Shown here: positions 27,376 to 35,972 of the stretch, in pieces
Layout of the letters: each line of letters begins with the position of its first letter
How positions within the stretch are numbered: the first letter of the stretch is position 1
Source of the DNA: Arthrobacter sp. PGP41
Lineage (GTDB): Bacteria; Actinomycetota; Actinomycetes; Actinomycetales; Micrococcaceae
Length of the DNA: 64,000 nucleotides
Assembly (NCBI RefSeq): GCF_002953935.1
Contig: NZ_CP026514.1
Location: forward strand, 2,852,001-2,916,000
Direction of reading: 5' to 3'
Made by a program: the position numbers and the translations under genes
Notes under the pieces: generated by a model
Database searches by the model: none
What the model saw: only the letters and a program-made list of their open reading frames with translations
Told to the model about the DNA's origin: nothing

Positions 27376-28367
27376 GCGAGCAAGGCAGCAGTCCCCGGGT
27401 CCTGGACCATATGGAACATGATTCCGCCCGGCAGGCCCTCATGGACGTGCGGCACGAGGTGGCAAAGGCCGTGGTGGGGCAGGACGCCACCGTTACGGGG
27501 CTGTTGATCGCGTTGCTCTCGCAGGGCCACGTGCTGCTGGAGGGTGTTCCGGGCGTCGCGAAAACCCTGGTGGTCCGCGCGCTGTCCGCTGCGCTGAGCC
27601 TGGACACCAAGCGCGTCCAGTTCACTCCGGACCTGATGCCCGGCGATATCACGGGCTCGCTGGTCTATGACTCGCACACCTCCGAATTCACCTTCCGGGA
27701 GGGGCCGGTCTTCACCAACATCCTGCTGGCGGACGAGATCAACCGGACGCCGCCCAAGACCCAGGCCTCCCTGCTCGAAGCCATGGAGGAACGGCAGGTG
27801 TCCGTGGACGGCGAGTCCCGGCCGCTGCCCGGTCCGTTCCTCGTTGCTGCCACCCAAAACCCGGTGGAGTATGAAGGCACCTATCCGCTGCCTGAGGCGC
27901 AGCTTGACCGGTTCCTGCTCAAGCTGACCATGCCGCTGCCGGGGCGCCAGGACGAAATGGAAGTCATCCGGCGCCACGCGGCGGGCTTCGACCCGAGGGA
28001 CCTTAACGCTGCCGGCGTCCGCGCCGTGGCAGGCGCGGAGGACCTGGCGCGGGCGCGGCAGGCGGTGGCCTCCGTGGCGGTGGACCCTGAAGTCATCGCG
28101 TACATCGTGGACCTGGTGCGTGCCACCCGCTCGGCACCTTCATTCCTGCTTGGTGTCTCGCCCCGCGGCGCCACTGCCCTGCTGAACACCTCCCGGTCCT
28201 GGGCCTGGCTCTCCGGCCGAAGCTTCGTCACCCCCGACGACGTCAAGGCCCTGGCCCTCCCCTGCCTCCGGCACCGCGTGGCGCTCCAGCCTGAAGCCCA
28301 AATGGACGGAGTACAGGCGGACGACGTACTGGGCAGCATCCTGGCGTCCGTTCCCGTCCCCCGCTGA
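27372..28367 (+). CDS. MoxR-family AAA+ ATPase
   Basis: 331 residues. Walker A is GVPGVAKT and Walker B ILLADEINRTPPKTQ, with sensor 1 in VAATQNPVEYEGTYPLPEAQLDRF. MoxR ATPases act as chaperones that mature or activate complexes, usually with a VWA/DUF58 partner. That partner is the next gene, whose start overlaps this stop by one base. Confidence 0.93.
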   Translation: MSEQGSSPRVLDHMEHDSARQALMDVRHEVAKAVVGQDATVTGLLIALLSQGHVLLEGVPGVAKTLVVRALSAALSLDTKRVQFTPDLMPGDITGSLVYDSHTSEFTFREGPVFTNILLADEINRTPPKTQASLLEAMEERQVSVDGESRPLPGPFLVAATQNPVEYEGTYPLPEAQLDRFLLKLTMPLPGRQDEMEVIRRHAAGFDPRDLNAAGVRAVAGAEDLARARQAVASVAVDPEVIAYIVDLVRATRSAPSFLLGVSPRGATALLNTSRSWAWLSGRSFVTPDDVKALALPCLRHRVALQPEAQMDGVQADDVLGSILASVPVPR

Positions 28368-29659
28368 TGGCCGTCTCCGGGCGTTTCGTGCTGCTGGTGC
28401 TGCTGGGCACGGTGCCGGTCCTGGCGTTGGCCAGCTGGGGAACGGTGCTGCTGGTGGCCGGGGCGCTGGCGGCCCTTGCCGCCGTCGACCTCCTGCTGGC
28501 GGCTTCCCTGCGCCCGGTGCACGTCCTGCGTTCCGAGCCCGGCAACGTCACGCTGCATGCGGGCGTGGACGCCGTGTTGAGGGTGCAGAACGACGGCGGC
28601 CGGCGGCTCCGCGGTGTCCTCCGCGACGCATGGCAGCCCTCCGCCGGGGCGCAGAATCCGGTCCAGGACATCGACGTCCCGGCCGGTGAGGGCAGGCGCG
28701 TGACTGTCCGGCTGCGGCCGGTCCGGCGGGGAGACCTGAAGGCTCCGCACGTCACGGTCCGCTCTTTCGGCCCGCTGCTGCTGGCAGCGCGGCAACGGAC
28801 CATTGACTGCCCCGGTTCGCTGCGGGTGCTGCCTCCATTCCATTCCCGGCGGCACCTGCCGTCAAAGCTGCGCAAACTGCGCGAGCTGGACGGCAAGGCA
28901 GCGGTGCAGATCCGCGGTGCGGGCACCGAGTTCGATTCACTGAGGGACTACGTCCGGGGCGACGACGTCCGGTCCATTGACTGGCGGGCCACCGCGCGCC
29001 GGTCAGCGGTGGTGGTGCGCACCTGGCGGCCTGAACGGGACCGGCGCGTGGTCATGGTCCTGGATACGTCACGGACGTCGGCGGCCAGGATCGACGACGA
29101 AACCCGCCTGGACACGGGCATGGAAGCGGCGCTCCTGCTGGGTGTGCTGGCAGAGCGGGGCGGGGACCGCGTGGACTTCCTGGCGTTTGACCGCCGCACC
29201 CGCGCCCGGGCGGGCTCTGCCGGGCAGGGAAACCTCCTGGGCCAGCTGGTCCAGGCGATGGCGCCGCTTGAGGCCGAACTCATCGAAATGGACTGGTCCG
29301 CGGTCCCGGCCCAGGTCCGCGCCGTTTCCGCGCACCGTTCCCTGGTGGTGCTCCTGACGTCGCTGGATAGCGGCGCACCCGAGGAAGGCATCCTTCCCGT
29401 CGCGGCACAGCTGGCCCGGCAGCACGTGGTGGTGGTGGCAGCCGTGCGGGACCCGCAGCTGGGTGCCATGCTCCAGGAACGCGACGACGCCGCCGGTGTA
29501 TTCCGCGCCGCCGCCGCAGAGCGGGCGCTGCTGCAGCGCGCGGCCATCTGTACCGAGCTGCGGCAGTACGGCGTGGAAGTGGTGGACGCCGAACCGCACC
29601 AGCTGCCGCCAAAGCTGGCCGACATGTACATCAGGCTCAAGGCGGCCGGTACATTGTGA
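28367..29659 (+). CDS. DUF58 protein, MoxR partner
   Basis: 430 residues. Two adjacent hydrophobic segments (about 5-45) are followed by a beta-rich region and the DUF58 signature FDSLRDYVRGDDVRSIDWRA. A VWA-like fold follows (VVMVLDTSRTSAARIDDETRLD, where the DxSxS-type metal site reads DTSRTS). The conserved pairing of moxR with DUF58 implies joint function. It is the last gene of the overlapping cluster. Confidence 0.9.
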   Translation: MAVSGRFVLLVLLGTVPVLALASWGTVLLVAGALAALAAVDLLLAASLRPVHVLRSEPGNVTLHAGVDAVLRVQNDGGRRLRGVLRDAWQPSAGAQNPVQDIDVPAGEGRRVTVRLRPVRRGDLKAPHVTVRSFGPLLLAARQRTIDCPGSLRVLPPFHSRRHLPSKLRKLRELDGKAAVQIRGAGTEFDSLRDYVRGDDVRSIDWRATARRSAVVVRTWRPERDRRVVMVLDTSRTSAARIDDETRLDTGMEAALLLGVLAERGGDRVDFLAFDRRTRARAGSAGQGNLLGQLVQAMAPLEAELIEMDWSAVPAQVRAVSAHRSLVVLLTSLDSGAPEEGILPVAAQLARQHVVVVAAVRDPQLGAMLQERDDAAGVFRAAAAERALLQRAAICTELRQYGVEVVDAEPHQLPPKLADMYIRLKAAGTL

Positions 29660-29699
29660 GGTCACAGCATCTTGTTCCCGCCCTCACGCAGGAGGCCCC

Positions 29700-30413
29700 A
29701 TGAACGTTCCCATCTACCAGCAAGCGCTCGGCGCGGACTTTTCCCGGCTCCAGCCGGAGCTCCAGGACTACTTTTCCCTGGTTCCGGGGTCGGGCAGCTA
29801 CGGAGTGGGGGAAGGGACCTTCGATGTCGTGGGCTGCCGGCAGGACTGGCTGCGTCCCCTGCTGCGGCTAACCAGCGGGGAGGAAGCATTCTTCCCCGAG
29901 TACGGCGAGAACATTCCTTTCCGGATTGAGAACCATGCCCACCAGGACCCCTTCGGCCGCTCCAGCCTGACAGCCCGCCGCGAAATCCGGTTCCCGGGCC
30001 GGACCCGGATCTTCCAGGACACCACCAGCGCGGCCCGCCGGGCCGGTGCATTCCGGCTGGTGGACTACGTGGGACGGTACCGGAGGCTGGTGACTGACCT
30101 GAACCTGAGTGTCACGCCGGAGGGCCGGCTTCGCGGCATCTCCGAAGCATCCCGGCTCTTCCTTGGCCCCGTCCGCATCCCCCTTCCCGCCGCCCTGGAT
30201 GCCAAAGCATACGCGGAGCAGTGGTGGGACCCGGCCGAAGGCGCAGCGGGCAAGCACCGGATCCGAGTGAAGGTGATCCAGCCGCAGATCGGCCTGGTGC
30301 TGGTGTATGCCGGCAGCTTCGACTACAGGCTGCGCCCCTATACCGGCGGCAGTTCGGCCCTGAGTTTCCTCCCGCGCTACGCGCAGCCGGACCGCTGGGA
30401 AAACCGGGTCTGA
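29700..30413 (+). CDS. DUF4166-domain protein
   Basis: 237 residues from ATG 29700, with AGGAGG four bases upstream. The DUF4166 pattern is visible: an N-terminal helix (YQQALGADFSRLQPELQDYFSL), a glycine-rich GSGSYGVGEGTFDVVG, then strand-rich sequence with FPEYGENIPFRIEN and a C-terminal RLRPYTGG. The function is unknown. There is no membrane segment, so it is probably cytoplasmic. It lies 40 bases after the DUF58 gene with its own ribosome site and converges on the MetE-like gene with a 6-base gap. Confidence 0.8.
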   Translation: MNVPIYQQALGADFSRLQPELQDYFSLVPGSGSYGVGEGTFDVVGCRQDWLRPLLRLTSGEEAFFPEYGENIPFRIENHAHQDPFGRSSLTARREIRFPGRTRIFQDTTSAARRAGAFRLVDYVGRYRRLVTDLNLSVTPEGRLRGISEASRLFLGPVRIPLPAALDAKAYAEQWWDPAEGAAGKHRIRVKVIQPQIGLVLVYAGSFDYRLRPYTGGSSALSFLPRYAQPDRWENRV

Positions 30414-30419
30414 CCCCCG

Positions 30420-31493
30420 CTATCCCAGCGCCAGCTGGTTCAGCCCATCGGCCACCTGGGTGAGGCGGCCAAGGACCGCCGTGGCCTGGGCCGGAGTGCC
30501 ACCGGAGAGTCCCTGCGAGGGGGTGATCCGGACGGTGCCAAGCGCTGTTGCTGGCAGTCCCAGCTGGCGCCAGGGGCGCCACACGGCCTCGACGCAGTCC
30601 GATACCTTTGGCAGGGACTTTCCCGCAGTTTCCAGCGCGCCGATCCACAGGCGCTTGTCCGCCTCCACCGCTCCGGCCAACTGTTCCCACTGCCGGGAGG
30701 TCAGGGCGTTTAACGGAACAGCAATGCCGTCGGCTCCTGCCGCGAGGATCTGTTCGAAGGGCGCCTCGATCGCCGGCACGGCTATGACGACTTCGGCCGC
30801 GCCGGATGCGCGCAGTGCGTCCAGGACCACCCGCCACGATTCCCGTGCTTCGGAGGCGGCCACCGAACGCAGGGTGCGGTAGCCGCTGGAGGTGGGGATG
30901 GTGCCGGCCAGCACAGCGGCGATGTCCGGTTCGTCCACCTGGACCACCAGCCGGGCGCCCGGCACCGCAGCGGCAACCCGCGAAAGGTACCGTCCCACAC
31001 CGGCGGCGAGGGAAGCCGCAAGATCCCGCCGGGCCCCGTAGTCGATGAGTGCCCGTTCGCCGTTGTGCAGGTGGAGCCCGGCCGCGAGGCTCAGCGGCCC
31101 CACCAGCTGCACCTTAATTTCGGTTGCCGGGTTTTCCTCGGCTCCGGCCACATCCGCCAGGACATTGATGTCCGTGGCAAGGGCGGAAGCCGCACGCCGG
31201 AAGTCCTTGCCGGGACGGTCCACGAGGCGCCAGCCATACGGCTGGACGTCGACTGCCAGCTCCTCCAGGAGACAGGCAGTGCGCCCCAGGGCGTCAGAGC
31301 CGACACCCCTGTCCGGCAGTTCGGCGAGGAACGGCATGTGGGGGCTCCCCAGCTCGCCGCGGATGATTTTTGCCGCTTCCACCGGATCTTCGCCCGGCCA
31401 GGGGCCCAGCGCGGTGGCCGTTACCTCACGCGTCAGCGCCTCGTTCCCCAGTCCGTTGCTGGAACCGGCCTGGCGCCGTCCGTCCCCGCTCAC
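30420..31493 (-). CDS. MetE C-terminal-like (methionine synthase-type) protein
   Basis: 357 residues with a TIM-barrel of the UROD/MetE superfamily. It opens VTATALGPWPGEDPVEAAKII and HMPFLAELPDRG, and contains IKVQLVGPLSLAAGLHL and VVQVDEPDIAAVLAG. The zinc ligands of cobalamin-independent methionine synthase (HxC plus a distant Cys) are not seen; the only cysteines are in RTACLLEE and SDCVEAVW. Methyl transfer to homocysteine is therefore doubtful. It corresponds to Rv3015c. The GTG start overlaps the chorismate mutase stop by four bases. Confidence 0.75.
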   Translation of the reverse strand: MSGDGRRQAGSSNGLGNEALTREVTATALGPWPGEDPVEAAKIIRGELGSPHMPFLAELPDRGVGSDALGRTACLLEELAVDVQPYGWRLVDRPGKDFRRAASALATDINVLADVAGAEENPATEIKVQLVGPLSLAAGLHLHNGERALIDYGARRDLAASLAAGVGRYLSRVAAAVPGARLVVQVDEPDIAAVLAGTIPTSSGYRTLRSVAASEARESWRVVLDALRASGAAEVVIAVPAIEAPFEQILAAGADGIAVPLNALTSRQWEQLAGAVEADKRLWIGALETAGKSLPKVSDCVEAVWRPWRQLGLPATALGTVRITPSQGLSGGTPAQATAVLGRLTQVADGLNQLALG

Positions 31494-31897
31494 GCGCGTG
31501 CTGGTGCCTGCGGCTGCTGTCCGGAGGCCGCCTCGTGGTCTTCGGCGATCGCTTCGTGATGCCTGATGACCTCGCCGATGATGAAATTCAGGAACTTTTC
31601 CGCGAACGCAGGATCGAGGTGGGCGTCCTCGGCCAGCCTGCGCAGCCTGGCGATCTGGGCTGCTTCACGGCCGGGATCGCCGGCGGGGAGCCGGTGGGCT
31701 GCCTTGAGGAACCCCACCTTTTGGGTGGCCTTGAAGCGCTCCGCCAGCAGATAGACCAGGGTTGCGTCGATGTTGTCGATGCTGGAACGGATGGACAGCA
31801 GCTCAGCCATCACCGAGTTGTCCACCTGGCCGGCCAAGGAACTGGCGGAGGGGTCGTAGTCTTCGGAATCAGGAGAGTGGGGGTTGTGCTGCGTCAT
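31490..31897 (-). CDS. Chorismate mutase, AroQ class
   Basis: 135 residues. The all-helical AroQ fold is recognisable: LLSIRSSIDNIDATLVYLLAERF, a conserved Lys in KVGFLKAAH, and FLNFIIGEVIRHHE. It converts chorismate to prephenate for Phe/Tyr synthesis. There is no signal peptide, so it is the cytoplasmic form. The N-terminal ~25 residues look disordered. It is translationally coupled to the MetE-like gene. Confidence 0.88.
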   Translation of the reverse strand: MTQHNPHSPDSEDYDPSASSLAGQVDNSVMAELLSIRSSIDNIDATLVYLLAERFKATQKVGFLKAAHRLPAGDPGREAAQIARLRRLAEDAHLDPAFAEKFLNFIIGEVIRHHEAIAEDHEAASGQQPQAPARA

Positions 31898-31940
31898 GGC
31901 TCAAGTCTATGGGAGCGCACACGGATAGCCGGGGTGTTAA

Positions 31941-31968
31941 GCGCCGGCGCCGCAACCGGCACCGGCGC
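31941..31968 (-). terminator. Possible terminator after the oligopeptide ABC operon
   Basis: Seven-base GCGCCGG/CCGGCGC arms enclose a GC-rich loop that can itself pair. It lies between the ABC ATPase gene and the chorismate mutase gene. The following U-tract is weak. Confidence 0.3.
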
Positions 31969-32004
31969 CTGCCACATACAAGTGGGCCCCCGGTCCGCAA
32001 CCCA

Positions 32005-33729
32005 TCAGATGCCGAGCAGTGCCCGGTGTTCCTCCCGGCGCCGTGCCTGTTCCTCCGGGTCCGGCACCGGCAGTGACGCGATGAGCCGCCGGGTGTAGTC
32101 ATGCTGCGGGTTCCCCATCACCTGGTTCCCGATTCCCTGCTCCACCAGCCTGCCCTTATAGAGCACGCCCACCCAGGAGGACAGCGTGTCCACGACGGCC
32201 AGGTCGTGGCTGATGAACAGGCAGGCAAAACCGAACTCCCGCTGGATGTCCTTGAACAGCTCCAGGACCTTCGCCTGCACCGAAACATCCAAGGCCGACG
32301 TCGGCTCGTCCGCTATCAGCAGGCGGGGGTTCAGGCTGAGTGCGCGGGCGAGGGACGCACGCTGCCGCTGCCCGCCGGACAGTTCGTGCGGATAGCGTCC
32401 CGCATACGACGCCGGCAGCTGGACTGATTCGAGCAGCTCACCGACGCGCTTGCGCAACTGGGCCGGGCTTGGCTTCGTGTGGATGACCATGGGTTCGGCA
32501 ATGCAGTCCCCGATGGTCAGCTGCGGGTTGAAGGACGCTGCCGGGTCCTGGAACACGAAGCCGATGTCCTTCCGGAGCGGCTTGAAGGTGCGTTCCCTAA
32601 GGTTCAGCATCTCGTAGCCCAGCACCTTGAGGCTGCCGCCGGTGGTCCTGTTGAGGCCGGCGATTGCGCGGCCGATGGTGGTCTTCCCCGATCCGGACTC
32701 CCCCACCAGCCCGAAGACCTCGCCCCTGGACAGGGTGAAACTGACGCCATCCACAGCCTTGAACGCCGGCGTTCCCAGCCTGCCGGGGTATTCGATGGTG
32801 AGGTTCCTGGCCTCCACCAGGACTTCCTCATCCTGGTGGGCCCGCCCTGTCAGGCCCTCCGACGCCGAGTTGTGACCCAGGTGCGGCACGGCCGCGAGCA
32901 GTTTCCGGGTGTAGTCCTGCTTGGGTTCAGCGAACAAGGTGCGGGCCGGCGCCTCCTCCACGACATCGCCCTGGTACATGACCACAACGCGGTCGGCAAG
33001 GTCCGCCACCACCCCCATGTTGTGGGTGATGAGCACAATGGACGTGCCGTACTTGTCCCGCAGGTCCCGCAGCAATTCCAGGATCTCTGCCTGGACCGTG
33101 ACATCGAGGGCCGTAGTTGGCTCGTCGGCGACGATCAGCTCCGGATTCAGCGCCAGCGCCGCGGCGATGACCACCCGCTGCTTCTGTCCTCCCGAGAACT
33201 GGTGGGGGTAGTAGTTGACGCGGTGTTCGGGGTCGGGGATGCCCACCTTGCGGAGCGCGTCGATGGCGCGGGACCTGGCATCCCTGGCCGAAACCCGCTT
33301 TCCGCCGCTGCCGGCGTGTGCGCGAATGCCTTCGGCGATCTGCCAGCCCACGGTGAACACCGGGTTCAGGGCCGTTGAAGGTTCCTGGAACACCATGGCT
33401 ACGTCGCGGCCCCGGATCTGGCGCAGTGTGGCGGCACTGACGCTGATCACGTCAGCGCCGTTGATCACCACTGCCCCGGAACTGCTGGCTGTTTCCGGAA
33501 GCAGGCCCAGGATGGTCTTGGCGGTCACCGTCTTGCCGGACCCCGATTCCCCCACGATGGCCAGCACTTCCCCCTTCCGGACCTCCAGGCTGACGTCCTT
33601 GACGGCATGGACCGGGCCGCCGTCGGTGGCGAAGGTGACCTGGAGGTGGTCGATGTCAAGGACCGGACGGCCGCCGCCGGACTCGTGGCCGGAGCCGGCC
33701 CCGGACGACGGATCGATGTTGACGGTCAT
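32005..33729 (-). CDS. Dipeptide/oligopeptide ABC transporter, two-domain ATPase (DppD-DppF fusion)
   Basis: 574 residues containing two full ABC ATPase modules. Module 1 has Walker A GESGSGKTVTAKT and signature FSGGQKQR. Module 2 has GESGSGKTTIGRA and signature LSGGQRQR. A C-terminal oligopeptide-type extension ends each module (YTRKLLAAVPHLG, YTRRLIASLPVPDP). The fusion supplies both nucleotide-binding subunits of the importer. ATG 33729 overlaps the permease stop by four bases. It is the last gene of the operon. Confidence 0.93.
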   Translation of the reverse strand: MTVNIDPSSGAGSGHESGGGRPVLDIDHLQVTFATDGGPVHAVKDVSLEVRKGEVLAIVGESGSGKTVTAKTILGLLPETASSSGAVVINGADVISVSAATLRQIRGRDVAMVFQEPSTALNPVFTVGWQIAEGIRAHAGSGGKRVSARDARSRAIDALRKVGIPDPEHRVNYYPHQFSGGQKQRVVIAAALALNPELIVADEPTTALDVTVQAEILELLRDLRDKYGTSIVLITHNMGVVADLADRVVVMYQGDVVEEAPARTLFAEPKQDYTRKLLAAVPHLGHNSASEGLTGRAHQDEEVLVEARNLTIEYPGRLGTPAFKAVDGVSFTLSRGEVFGLVGESGSGKTTIGRAIAGLNRTTGGSLKVLGYEMLNLRERTFKPLRKDIGFVFQDPAASFNPQLTIGDCIAEPMVIHTKPSPAQLRKRVGELLESVQLPASYAGRYPHELSGGQRQRASLARALSLNPRLLIADEPTSALDVSVQAKVLELFKDIQREFGFACLFISHDLAVVDTLSSWVGVLYKGRLVEQGIGNQVMGNPQHDYTRRLIASLPVPDPEEQARRREEHRALLGI

Positions 33730-34739
33730 GATGCCCTCACTTCTGTTGCGATGGCGGCGGTGTCCACCGGCGCGGGCGAACTGCCGCCCGTGCTCTTGCG
33801 GCCCCGGAGCCGCGGATCGTTCAGGTCGTTGATGCTCTCGCCCACCAGAGTCAGGCCCACCACGGTGAGTACAATCGCCAGGCCCGGGAACAGGCCGGTC
33901 CACCAGATGCCGGAGGTGGTGTCGGCGAGCGCCTTGTTGAGGTCGAAGCCCCATTCAGCCGCCGAGCTCGGCTCGATGCCGAAGCCCAGGAACCCCAGCC
34001 CGGCTAGGGTCAGGATGGCCTCGGAAGCGTTGAGGGTGAAGATCAGCGGCAGGGTGCGGGTGGCGTTGCGGTAGATATGGCGGGTCATGATGCGGATGTT
34101 GGAAGCGCCCACCACTTTGGCCGACTCCACGAACGGCTCGGCCTTGAGCCGGACCGTCTCCGCCCTGATCACCCGGAAATACTGCGGAATGAACACCAGT
34201 GTGATCGCGGTGCCGGCAGCGAAGATGCCGCCAAGCAGGCTGGACTGGCCGCCGCTGATGACAATGGCCATGACAATGGCAACCAGCAGGGACGGAAAGG
34301 CGTACACGGCGTCGGCGATGACCACCAGGATCCGGTCGAGCCACCCGCCAAGGTAGCCGCTGACGAGGCCGAGGGCAACACCCAGGACGATGGACATGGC
34401 AACGGCGACCACGATCACCAGGATGGCCGTCTGCGCTCCCCAGACGACACGGGACAGGACGTCGTAACCGCCCACGGTTGTGCCCAGAAGGTGCTTGCCT
34501 CCGGGGGCCTCCTGCGTGGGGAAGTTGCCGTCGGCGTCGGAAAGCTGGGAGAAGCCGTAGGGTGCCAGCAGCGGCGCGAAGATCGCTGTCAGGACGAAGA
34601 TGCCGGTGAGGATCAGGCCGGCCACCAGCATGCCGCGCTGGAGGCCCACGCTCTTGTTGAAGTGGGAAACCACCGGCAGGCGCCGGTACCAGGGTGCCCT
34701 GGGATTTTCCATGGGGACGGGAACAGTTGGGATGTTCAT
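33726..34739 (-). CDS. Oligopeptide ABC transporter permease, DppC/OppC type
   Basis: 337 residues from ATG 34739. About six membrane segments, and the EAA-type loop with ESAKVVGASNIRIMTRHIYRN before the final segments. The N-terminal ~35 residues are cytoplasmic, typical of DppC. The soluble loop GKHLLGTTVGGYDVLSRVVWGAQ is also family-typical. It starts two bases after the DppB-like stop. Confidence 0.92.
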   Translation of the reverse strand: MNIPTVPVPMENPRAPWYRRLPVVSHFNKSVGLQRGMLVAGLILTGIFVLTAIFAPLLAPYGFSQLSDADGNFPTQEAPGGKHLLGTTVGGYDVLSRVVWGAQTAILVIVVAVAMSIVLGVALGLVSGYLGGWLDRILVVIADAVYAFPSLLVAIVMAIVISGGQSSLLGGIFAAGTAITLVFIPQYFRVIRAETVRLKAEPFVESAKVVGASNIRIMTRHIYRNATRTLPLIFTLNASEAILTLAGLGFLGFGIEPSSAAEWGFDLNKALADTTSGIWWTGLFPGLAIVLTVVGLTLVGESINDLNDPRLRGRKSTGGSSPAPVDTAAIATEVRAS

Positions 34740-34741
34740 GC

Positions 34742-35833
34742 TCAGTACCTCACGCGGGGATCGATCAGCGCGGCAATAATGTCCACGATGAAGTTGGTCA
34801 TGGCCACGATGATGGCGAGCAGGACCACGATTCCCTGCACAGCCACGAAGTCCCGCGCGGTGAGGTAGTTGGCCAGCTGGAATCCCAGGCCTTTCCATTC
34901 GAACGTCTTCTCGGTCAGTACCGCGCCGCCAAGCATGACGGCTATCTGCAAGCCCATCACCGTGATGATGGGGATGAGCGCTGGCTTGTAGGCGTGCTTG
35001 GTGACCAGGCGGTATTCGCTGACTCCCCTGGACCGCCCCGCCTCTATGTAGTCCCTGCCCAGGGTGCCGATGACGTTGGTCCGGACCAGGCGGAGGAAGA
35101 TCCCTGCCGTCAGCAGTCCCAGTGCCACCGCAGGCAGGACCGCATGCGCCAGGACGTCTCCGAGCGCGGCCATGTTGCCGCTCCGCAGGGCATCGAGCCA
35201 ATAGATCCCGGTGGGGGCCTGGAGCGAGGTCAGGGCGAGTTCGCTGGAGGTCTTGGCCCGCCCGGCCACCGGCAGCCACCCGAGCCAGACAGAGAAGGTC
35301 AGCTTCAGGAGCATGCCGGCGAAGAACACGGGCGTTGCGTAGCAAAGAATGGCGAAAACCCGCAGGACGGCGTCCGGCGCCTTGTCCCGGCGGTGGGCCG
35401 CCACCATGCCCAGGGGGATGCCCACCAGGAGGGCAACGAGGAGTGCGTTGATGCTCAGTTCCAGGGTGGCTGAGCCGTACGTGGTCAGCATTTCGACGAC
35501 GGCACGGTTATCCGTGAGCGTGCGGCCGAAGTTGCCGGTGGCCAGCTGGCCGAGGTACTCGAAGTACTGGACCAGGATGGGCCGGTCGTAGCCGGCAGCC
35601 TGGATCCGCGCCTGGAGCTGGTCCTCGGGCAGGCGGCCGCCCATGGCCGCGGTGATAGGGTCCCCCGTGATCCGCATCAGGAAGAAGACCATGGTCACCA
35701 GAATGAAGATGGTGGGGAAAATCAGCAGGAAACGGATCAGGATGTATTGTCCCAGTCCCCCGCCGGCGGACTTCTTGGCGGCCGGAAGCAGTCCGTCCGC
35801 GTCTGTTGGCGGCGCGTCGATCAATGTAGTCAT
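34742..35833 (-). CDS. Oligopeptide ABC transporter permease, DppB/OppB type
   Basis: 363 residues. First membrane segment at about 29-52 (ILIRFLLIFPTIFILVTMVFF), then a periplasmic region, then five more segments. The cytoplasmic EAA loop reads YIEAGRSRGVSEYRLVTKHA. It is separated from the binding-protein gene by 139 bases holding a strong hairpin, and is followed two bases on by the second permease. Confidence 0.92.
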   Translation of the reverse strand: MTTLIDAPPTDADGLLPAAKKSAGGGLGQYILIRFLLIFPTIFILVTMVFFLMRITGDPITAAMGGRLPEDQLQARIQAAGYDRPILVQYFEYLGQLATGNFGRTLTDNRAVVEMLTTYGSATLELSINALLVALLVGIPLGMVAAHRRDKAPDAVLRVFAILCYATPVFFAGMLLKLTFSVWLGWLPVAGRAKTSSELALTSLQAPTGIYWLDALRSGNMAALGDVLAHAVLPAVALGLLTAGIFLRLVRTNVIGTLGRDYIEAGRSRGVSEYRLVTKHAYKPALIPIITVMGLQIAVMLGGAVLTEKTFEWKGLGFQLANYLTARDFVAVQGIVVLLAIIVAMTNFIVDIIAALIDPRVRY

Positions 35834-35893
35834 GGTGCCTCAGGTTGTTGTTGCGGTGCCTGCGGTGGGCATGCACCCGGTTCCCGACCAGCA

Positions 35894-35946
35894 GAGGGGG
35901 CGGGGCACGCGCACCTGAGCAGGCGCACCGTGTCCCGCCCCCTCTT
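35894..35946 (-). terminator. Strong hairpin between the binding-protein gene and permeases
   Basis: Arms of 17 bases (35894-35910 and 35930-35946) pair with a single mismatch that can be a G-U pair in RNA. The hairpin sits directly after the solute-binding protein gene. Such intra-operon hairpins usually stop part of the transcription and protect the upstream RNA, giving more binding protein than permease. Confidence 0.7.
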
Positions 35947-35972
35947 AGGCCGGAGCCGGATTGTTCGGGGGC

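Noticed and set aside
29463..29699. Possible N-terminal extension or frameshift fusion of the DUF4166 protein into the DUF58 gene
   Set aside because: The extension is out of frame with DUF58. A good AGGAGG before ATG 29700 and the family start show the gene begins there.
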